A DNA stretch of 64,000 bases from an uncultured Alphaproteobacteria bacterium (GTDB lineage: Bacteria; Pseudomonadota; Alphaproteobacteria; HIMB59), in contig CACBDV010000003.1 of NCBI GenBank assembly GCA_902538085.1, forward strand, positions 1 to 64,000. Direction: 5' to 3'. Under the pieces are notes generated by a model, which saw nothing but the letters and a program-made list of their open reading frames with translations, did no database searches and had not been told where the DNA came from. The position numbers were made by a program, and so were the translations under genes. Positions 58,177-64,000 of this stretch are shown here, one piece after another; position 1 is the stretch's first letter, and each line of letters starts with the position of its first letter.

Positions 58177-59438
58177 AGTTTCCAATAAGAACTATAAGAA
58201 AAAGTGCCCAAATAACTGCTTTCCCTAAAAATTCTTTGGAGGTATCTAAACTGGTTAAATTTTCTAACAAATATAAATTTCATATTTTACCTATTGGTGG
58301 AGAGACTAATAGAGTGGATGGCACAAAACCTCAATTTGAAAAAACTATCCTAATAGATTTTAAAAAGATGAATCGTATTGAAGAAGTTGATACTGATAAT
58401 TATATAATGACAGCTCAAAGTGGAACATTGTTAAAAACTATTCAAAAAGCAGCAAATAATAAAAAACTTTTATTTCCAGTTAATATTGCGCCAAGTGATA
58501 AATGTACAATTGGCGGTAATATATCTACTAATGTTGGGGGTTTGCAAACCTTGAGATATGGTAACATAGAGGATCATATAAATGGCCTTGAAGTAGTGCT
58601 TAGTGATGGAACTATTTTAAATTTTTTAAATAAACTCAAAAAAGATAATTTTGGCCCAAAATTGTGGAAGTTATTTTGTGGTTCTGAGGGTGTTTTTGGA
58701 ATAATTACAAGAGCGAGCTTAAAGTTAATCCCAAAAAAAAAATACAATTCTACATATTTAATACAAACAAATAGTTTAAATAAGTCAATTCGATTACTAA
58801 AATTTTTAAGGAACAAGTACTTCGATAATTTAACAAGTTTTGAAATAATATTTCCAATACCTAGCTCTTATTTATTTAATGAAAGTACACATCACTTCAA
58901 TTTAATCATAGAGATACAATCTAATATTATTGGTAATTACAAAAAAGACTTAAAAAAATACTTTTATTTAAATGAATTTAAAATTGATAAAATAGAACAT
59001 GATAAATCGAAATCATGGATATGGAGTAAAAGAGAAGAGTTAGTATATAATCAGATAAAATATAATTTTACTGAAAAATTTGATATTTCTTTACCCATTG
59101 ATAAGTGGTCTGTCTTTATTAAGAAGGTAAATACATTTGTAAAGGATAATAAAATCTTTACTCCTTATTTTTTTGGGCATTTGGGAGATGGTAATTTGCA
59201 TTGCAATTTTAAAGTACATCCTAATTCAAAAAAGAATTGTGCTTACCTCTCAAAATTTATTTATGATTTGACTATTCAAAGTGAAGGTAGTGTGGCAGCA
59301 GAACACGGTCTTGGTTTGAAAAAAAATTATCTATTAAAAAAATATAAACCTAGTGAAAATTACCTTTTTATTAAAAAATTAAAAAAACACTTAGATCCTA
59401 ACTCTAGATTAGGCAAAAATAAGTTATTTCAGGCTTAA
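58173..59438 (+). CDS. GlcD-like FAD-linked 2-hydroxyacid dehydrogenase
   Basis: A 421-residue VAO-type flavoprotein. The FAD domain has ILPIGGETNRVDG, CTIGGNISTNVGGLQTLRYGN and LWKLFCGSEGVFGIIT. The C-terminal cap shows FFGHLGDGNLHCNF and AAEHGLGLKKN, with His residues near the active site. Relatives oxidise D-lactate, glycolate or D-2-hydroxyglutarate. The substrate here is not determined. Its 3' end overlaps the convergent amine-oxidase-like gene by 15 bases. Confidence 0.87.
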   Translation: MKFPIRTIRKSAQITAFPKNSLEVSKLVKFSNKYKFHILPIGGETNRVDGTKPQFEKTILIDFKKMNRIEEVDTDNYIMTAQSGTLLKTIQKAANNKKLLFPVNIAPSDKCTIGGNISTNVGGLQTLRYGNIEDHINGLEVVLSDGTILNFLNKLKKDNFGPKLWKLFCGSEGVFGIITRASLKLIPKKKYNSTYLIQTNSLNKSIRLLKFLRNKYFDNLTSFEIIFPIPSSYLFNESTHHFNLIIEIQSNIIGNYKKDLKKYFYLNEFKIDKIEHDKSKSWIWSKREELVYNQIKYNFTEKFDISLPIDKWSVFIKKVNTFVKDNKIFTPYFFGHLGDGNLHCNFKVHPNSKKNCAYLSKFIYDLTIQSEGSVAAEHGLGLKKNYLLKKYKPSENYLFIKKLKKHLDPNSRLGKNKLFQA

Positions 59439-60713
59439 TTGATCTTTTAATTTAAAATAACTCATTGCTAAAACTAATAATGGCTTATCAATTACGCCAA
59501 AACCAGGAAAGTTTTTATGTCTAAACTTTTCAAATAAGCTCAAATTATTGTTCTGATTTGTTATTGTTTCAGCAAGCATTTTTCCAACCATAGTTGTTAT
59601 TGCTAAACCATGTCCTGAATATCCTTGTGCAAAAAAAATATTATTATCAATACTACCGATATGAGGGAATCTGTTTACAGTTATGGCAACGTGCCCACTC
59701 CAAGTACACCAAGCTTTGAACTTTTCTAAACCAGGAAGTATCTTTTTTATACTTTTTTTTAAAGATAATTCCAAATTTATCGGATCTATATTAGAGTAAC
59801 TTACACCTCCACCAAAAATTAAATTATTATTAGAATCCAGTCTAAAATAATTTAGCACAAATAACATATCTCCCACTGTGATAGGTTTTCGAAAATATTT
59901 ACTCAATTCTGTATTTGGAATTTCAGTAAATGCTGATACATAAGTTTTAACAGGCATTATTTTTTTTCTTAAACTTTTATTCAAATTATCAATATATGCA
60001 TTACAGCAGATAATTAATTTATCAGATTTAACAGTTAAATTTTTTTCAGTTTTTATTGTTACTTTTTTTTGAGATTCATATGACATCACTCCTGTATCTT
60101 CAAATATTTTACAATTTTGATTTTTTAATAATTCTCTTGCTAATCCTAGACAATAATTAAGTGGATGAATTTGACCACACTCTGAGTCATACATTGCAGA
60201 TTTGTAATAAGGGCTATCAAAATACTGGTCCATTCTATTTTTTGGTAGATACGTCACTGATTCATAATCAAATTTTGTTTGAAGCCTGTCTACGTATTTT
60301 TTTAACTCCTCATCATGGGATTTACTTACTGCGGCTAAAACATAACCCTCGATTAAGTCACATTGTATATTTAAGTCTTTGATATTTTTTTTTACCTCTC
60401 TAACAGCGTCTAATGTGAATTGCCATAATATCTTAATTTCCTCTTGAGTGTGTTTTTGGCTAGAGTAATTCTCTGAGGAAAAACCATGTAATAATTGCCC
60501 ACCATTTCTTCCAGATGCGCCCCAACCAACTTTATTTTTCTCCAATATGACTATGTTTAAATCTGGATTTAATTTAGATAAATATAATGCTGATGAAATT
60601 CCTGATAAACCTGCACCAATTATACAAACATCACATTGTAAGCTCTCATTTAATTTGTTAGTATTAATACTGAATGCTTTTGTTCTTACGTAATAATTAT
60701 CTGAGTAATCCAT
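59424..60713 (-). CDS. FAD-dependent amine oxidase-like protein, PuuB-like
   Basis: A 429-residue DAO-family oxidoreductase. CDVCIIGAGLSGISSALYL binds FAD, GWGASGRNGGQLLHGF is the family's second block, and FAQGYSGHGLAIT near the C terminus is typical of gamma-glutamylputrescine oxidase and relatives. A gamma-glutamylpolyamine synthetase-like gene is divergent next to it, and a Pot-type transporter follows, so polyamine breakdown is the likely context. I use the ATG at 60713; in-frame starts at 60722 (ATG) and 60731 (TTG) exist. Confidence 0.82.
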   Translation of the reverse strand: MDYSDNYYVRTKAFSINTNKLNESLQCDVCIIGAGLSGISSALYLSKLNPDLNIVILEKNKVGWGASGRNGGQLLHGFSSENYSSQKHTQEEIKILWQFTLDAVREVKKNIKDLNIQCDLIEGYVLAAVSKSHDEELKKYVDRLQTKFDYESVTYLPKNRMDQYFDSPYYKSAMYDSECGQIHPLNYCLGLARELLKNQNCKIFEDTGVMSYESQKKVTIKTEKNLTVKSDKLIICCNAYIDNLNKSLRKKIMPVKTYVSAFTEIPNTELSKYFRKPITVGDMLFVLNYFRLDSNNNLIFGGGVSYSNIDPINLELSLKKSIKKILPGLEKFKAWCTWSGHVAITVNRFPHIGSIDNNIFFAQGYSGHGLAITTMVGKMLAETITNQNNNLSLFEKFRHKNFPGFGVIDKPLLVLAMSYFKLKDQLSLK

Positions 60714-60753
60714 CAGATACATAAATATCAAATTTTAAAGGTTAGTTATAGCT

Positions 60754-62106
60754 ATGAATGATTATGTCGATTGGTTAAAGAAAAATAAAATAACAGAGGT
60801 AGAATGTATGATTCCTGATAATTCAGGTATACCAAGGGGAAAAATATTACCAACAAAAAAATTTTTAAGCTCTATTGAGTCAGGTGGATTAAGATTACCT
60901 TTAGCCCTATTCAAATTAGCAGTATCTAGAGATGTGACTTATTCAATAGATGATCAGATTTTAAATCCTACAGATGGCGATTTTATATTAAAGCCTGATT
61001 TTAATACTCTGAGAACTGTTCCATGGTATGAAGAACCAACCGCACAGGTTATTTGTGATGCTGTTGATAACAATGATAATGTTATAGAGGTCCACTCTAG
61101 AGGTATTTTAAAAAAGGTAATTGGTCTTTATGAAAAAATAGGCCTTGAACCAGTAGTTGCTCCAGAAATTGAATTCTATTTAGTTAAGAAAAACAATGAT
61201 CCAGACAATCCTTTAGAGACACCGAGTGGGCAATCTGGAAGAATTGAAAAAGGAAATCAGTCTTACGGTATTGACGCTGTTAATGAATTTGATCATATTT
61301 TTGAGGATCTATATGACTACTGTGAAACTCAAGAATTAGAGGTTGAGAACATTAATCATGAGGATGGACCAGCACAAATGGAAATTAACTTCAAGCATGG
61401 TAACCCTCTTGACTTGGCTGATCAGGTTTTTTTATTTAAAAGAACTCTGAGACATACTGCATTGAAGCATAATTTGTATGCAACTTTTATGGCTAAACCG
61501 ATGGAAGATACTCCAGGAAACTCGATGCATATACATCAATCAATTTTAAAAAAAGGTAAACCAATATTTGTGGATAAAAATCTTAAAACTACAAAACATT
61601 TTGATAACTATTTGGGTGGATTACAAAAATATTCAAAAGCTTTTTTACCTCTTTTTGCACCAAATGTTAATTCCTTTAAAAGGCTTAGAGGTTTTTGGGA
61701 GGAAGGTACACCTTTTAACCTAAACTGGGGTTTTGAAAACCGTACCTGTGGTTTTAGAGTCCCAAATTTTAACTCTGCTAACCAAGCGAGAATTGAAAAT
61801 AGACTTTGTGGATCAGACGTAAATCCATACTTAGCTATAGCTGCAACTTTATCTGCGGGATATCTAGGTTTGAAGAAAAAATTAAAAGCAACCCCGGAGA
61901 CCAAAAAAGCTGCTTATAACGTAAATGTTTCTCTGACAGAAAGCATCTATCAATCAATAGATACTTTTTCTAGATCTAAGGAGGCAAAAGAGATATTTGG
62001 TGAAACATTTATAGAATTATTTTGTTCAATCAAAGACTTAGAGGTAAATGCCTATAATAAAATTATTACAGCATGGGAAAGAGAATATTTACTTCTTAAT
62101 GTTTGA
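60754..62106 (+). CDS. Glutamine synthetase family protein, gamma-glutamylpolyamine synthetase-like
   Basis: A 450-residue GS-fold ligase. Metal and ATP motifs are APEIEFYL, FMAKPMEDTPGNSMHIHQS, and NWGFENRTCGFRVP followed by RIENRLCGSDVNPYLAIAA. The N terminus lacks the canonical beta-grasp glutamine synthetase features and resembles PuuA, which attaches glutamate to putrescine. Context with a PuuB-like oxidase and Pot permeases supports that. It may also act on other amines. The 3' end overlaps the convergent permease gene by 18 bases. Confidence 0.85.
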   Translation: MNDYVDWLKKNKITEVECMIPDNSGIPRGKILPTKKFLSSIESGGLRLPLALFKLAVSRDVTYSIDDQILNPTDGDFILKPDFNTLRTVPWYEEPTAQVICDAVDNNDNVIEVHSRGILKKVIGLYEKIGLEPVVAPEIEFYLVKKNNDPDNPLETPSGQSGRIEKGNQSYGIDAVNEFDHIFEDLYDYCETQELEVENINHEDGPAQMEINFKHGNPLDLADQVFLFKRTLRHTALKHNLYATFMAKPMEDTPGNSMHIHQSILKKGKPIFVDKNLKTTKHFDNYLGGLQKYSKAFLPLFAPNVNSFKRLRGFWEEGTPFNLNWGFENRTCGFRVPNFNSANQARIENRLCGSDVNPYLAIAATLSAGYLGLKKKLKATPETKKAAYNVNVSLTESIYQSIDTFSRSKEAKEIFGETFIELFCSIKDLEVNAYNKIITAWEREYLLLNV

Positions 62107-62886
62107 TCTATTAATTAAGTAAATACTAATTGCTGCTAATATAACAATTAGCATTATTATTGCGGAAAGAGCATTAACTTCTGGACTCAATCCCAATCTA
62201 ACTTTAGAAAAAACCACTATTGGCAAAGTGTTTGCTCCGGGACCGGTAGTAAAACTAGCAACGACAAGATCGTCCAAAGAGAGTGTAAATGCAAGTAACC
62301 AACCTGATAATATTGCAGGTAATATTACAGGAGCAGTTACTTTCCAAAAAATCATATTTGGAATTGTCCCAAGATCCTGAGCAGCCTCTTCTATATTTTT
62401 ATCGTAACTACTCAACCTTGACTGGATAATAACTGCAACAAAAGCTACAGAGAAAGTTATATGCGATATTAAGACTGTTAGTTGTCCTTTTGAGGAAGGA
62501 AAGCCAATAATATGGTTAGATGATATAAAGAATAACAACAAAGAAAGCCCTAAAATTATCTCAGGCATAACCAAAGGAGAAGAACTCAAGAAAATAAAGA
62601 AAGGCCTGGCTGGAATTTTTGATATTCTTGTTAATGAAAAACCAATCATTACACCCATGATTGTTGCAAATGTTGCTGAAAGAGAGGCAATTTTTAAACT
62701 AGTATAAAAAGCCTCTAAAATTTGTTCATTTTGAAATAATTCCTTATACCATCTAAAAGAGAAACCCTTCCAAACCATAACTCTTTTATTATCATTAAAA
62801 GAATAAGCTATAAGAGTTAATATAGGAAAATATAAAAATGAAAATCCAATTGTTAAGGTAAAAATTTTAAAAAATAATTTATTCAT
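62089..62886 (-). CDS. Spermidine/putrescine-type ABC transporter permease, PotI/PotC-like
   Basis: A 265-residue inner-membrane permease with six predicted helices. The EAA motif (EEAAQDLGTIPNMIFWKVTAP, about residues 165-185) contacts the ATPase. The N terminus FLYFPILTLIAYSFN and FSFRWYKELFQN is typical of the second permease of polyamine importers. It overlaps the other permease gene by 8 bases. The transported amine is inferred from context and family, not read from sequence. Confidence 0.88.
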   Translation of the reverse strand: MNKLFFKIFTLTIGFSFLYFPILTLIAYSFNDNKRVMVWKGFSFRWYKELFQNEQILEAFYTSLKIASLSATFATIMGVMIGFSLTRISKIPARPFFIFLSSSPLVMPEIILGLSLLLFFISSNHIIGFPSSKGQLTVLISHITFSVAFVAVIIQSRLSSYDKNIEEAAQDLGTIPNMIFWKVTAPVILPAILSGWLLAFTLSLDDLVVASFTTGPGANTLPIVVFSKVRLGLSPEVNALSAIIMLIVILAAISIYLINRSNIKK

Positions 62887-63772
62887 TTTTAAAATTATAT
62901 TTTGCGTACATTAATTGAAAAATAATTATTGGAAATACAAGAATTACAATACCAGACATAGCAAGTGCGCTAGCAATAGGCCAATCTCTATTTACAAAAA
63001 ATTCATCCCAAATTATTTTCCCAAAATAAAGTTTATCACTGCCACCTAACATTTCTGGAATTATATATTCTCCAACAACTGGTATAAAAACCAACATACT
63101 CCCCGCAACAATTCCTGGTAAAGAGAGAGGTAAGATAACTTTTACAAACGTGTTTAAAGGCTTTGCACCTAAATCATTAGATGCATCAATCAAATTTAAA
63201 TCAAATTTAACCAAATATCCATAAAGCGGTAAAATCATAAATGGAAGGTAAGTATAAACAACGCCTAAAATCACAGCATAATGATTGTGTAACATAGATA
63301 TTGGTTCAGAAATTAGTCCAATATGTATAAGAATTGAATTTATAATACCAGAGCCTTGCAGTAAGACTTTCCATGCATATACCCTTAAAAGAAAAGAACT
63401 CCAAAAAGGTATGATAAGCATAATCAAAAGTATGTTTCTTATACTTGGTTTAGATTTTGCAACGTAAAAAGCTATGGGATAACCGATTAATAAACATAAT
63501 ACCGTGGATGTAAAAGCTAATGATAGTGAATTGAGATATGATCTTATATAGAAAGGGTCTGAAAAAATGAATAAATAATTTCCAAGAGTTGAATTAATCT
63601 TCAATCCATTTTCAGAAAAAGAGAAAAGATCACGATAAGGTGGCATACCCCATTCAGACACAGATATTGATATTTTAAAAATTAAAGCTAATGGAACAAA
63701 AAAGAACAAAACTAGCCATAAATATGGAGTGAATACAAACCACACGTTTTGTTTTTTTAAATTTTTAATCAT
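62879..63772 (-). CDS. Spermidine/putrescine-type ABC transporter permease, PotH/PotB-like
   Basis: A 297-residue permease with six predicted helices. It has the EAA-like loop IDASNDLGAKPLNTFVKVILP, followed by GEYIIPEMLGG, a conserved feature of PotB/PotH. It pairs with the downstream PotC/PotI-like permease. Its start overlaps the stop of the ATPase gene (63765) by 8 bases, so the three genes are one operon. Confidence 0.88.
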   Translation of the reverse strand: MIKNLKKQNVWFVFTPYLWLVLFFFVPLALIFKISISVSEWGMPPYRDLFSFSENGLKINSTLGNYLFIFSDPFYIRSYLNSLSLAFTSTVLCLLIGYPIAFYVAKSKPSIRNILLIMLIIPFWSSFLLRVYAWKVLLQGSGIINSILIHIGLISEPISMLHNHYAVILGVVYTYLPFMILPLYGYLVKFDLNLIDASNDLGAKPLNTFVKVILPLSLPGIVAGSMLVFIPVVGEYIIPEMLGGSDKLYFGKIIWDEFFVNRDWPIASALAMSGIVILVFPIIIFQLMYAKYNFKNE

Positions 63773-64000
63773 TAAAGAAATATATTGATGTTTCGTTAAA
63801 ACTTATCTGAACTTTGTCATCCCATCTTATTTGAAGGTTATCTGAAACTAAACTATTTTGCATAAAAGAATAAAATTCAAATCCATTAACCTCAATTAAA
63901 TACTTTGTATAGCTCCCTAAATAAGCTACTTCTTTAACTACACCAATATTTAAATTATCAGATTGATTTTCTAGTTTTTTAACAGAAATTTTTTCAGGCC
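63765..64000 (-). CDS. Polyamine ABC transporter ATPase, C-terminal TOBE domain (partial)
   Basis: The frame enters from the right edge and ends at TAA 63765-63767. The visible 78 residues start PEKISVKKLENQ, which is the R-P-E-K-I junction of PotA/PotG, then a TOBE beta-barrel (VVKEVAYLGSYTKYLIEV). This domain regulates or stabilises the ATPase dimer; the nucleotide-binding domain lies outside the window. The gene is 5' of both permease genes and overlaps the first. Confidence 0.8.
   Translation of the reverse strand, partial: PEKISVKKLENQSDNLNIGVVKEVAYLGSYTKYLIEVNGFEFYSFMQNSLVSDNLQIRWDDKVQISFNETSIYFFND

Overview
The window looks like a chromosomal piece of a streamlined marine alphaproteobacterium of the SAR11 / Pelagibacterales type. 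The evidence is very high A+T, tiny or negative intergenic distances, a single-copy rRNA operon of the form 16S-tRNA-Ile-tRNA-Ala-23S-5S, the purine run purB-purC-purS-purQ-purL followed by bolA-grxD and rpsD, and a sugar-gene island directly against the rRNA operon, where SAR11 genomes are known to carry a hypervariable region. This placement comes from gene content and order read by eye, not from a database search.

Bases 1-29314 form the island. It is almost entirely surface-glycan biosynthesis: five GT4-type glycosyltransferase genes or gene pieces, a GT2, a GT-C membrane glycosyltransferase, a Wbp-like oxidoreductase/acetyltransferase/aminotransferase triad, GDP-mannose 4,6-dehydratase with a ColD-like 3-dehydratase and a fucose/colitose-synthase-like reductase, three asparagine-synthase-like amidotransferases, a NodU-type carbamoyltransferase, two sulfotransferases, a methyltransferase, a 2OG-Fe(II) oxygenase, a PglK/MsbA-like ABC flippase and tandem membrane-anchored SGNH proteins. 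I read this as one heavily decorated surface polysaccharide or O-antigen with dideoxy, amidated, carbamoylated, sulfated and possibly acylated sugars. Two genes in the island appear to be broken by single-base frameshifts.

Bases 29351-34480 hold the leftward rRNA operon. The two RNase III-type processing stems, a boxA antiterminator and a promoter candidate can be read directly. An initiator tRNA-Met lies just upstream. Bases 34549-36253 hold a small heptose pair (GmhA-like isomerase, HddA-like kinase) and an elongator tRNA-Met.

Bases 36290-64000 are compact core genome: CinA-domain protein, sfsA, map, a purine-synthesis run, bolA-like, grxD, a TPR lipoprotein-like protein, rpsD, trmJ, cimA, cysS, gltX, a nicotinate phosphoribosyltransferase, class II DAHP synthase, an unrecognised 425-residue protein, glmS, glmU, a Sua5-type protein, a GlcD-like flavoprotein, and a polyamine block (FAD amine oxidase-like, gamma-glutamylpolyamine synthetase-like, and a Pot-type ABC transporter running off the right edge). 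glmS and glmU make UDP-GlcNAc, the precursor of several of the sugars predicted in the island. No integrase, transposase, CRISPR array or phage gene was seen.
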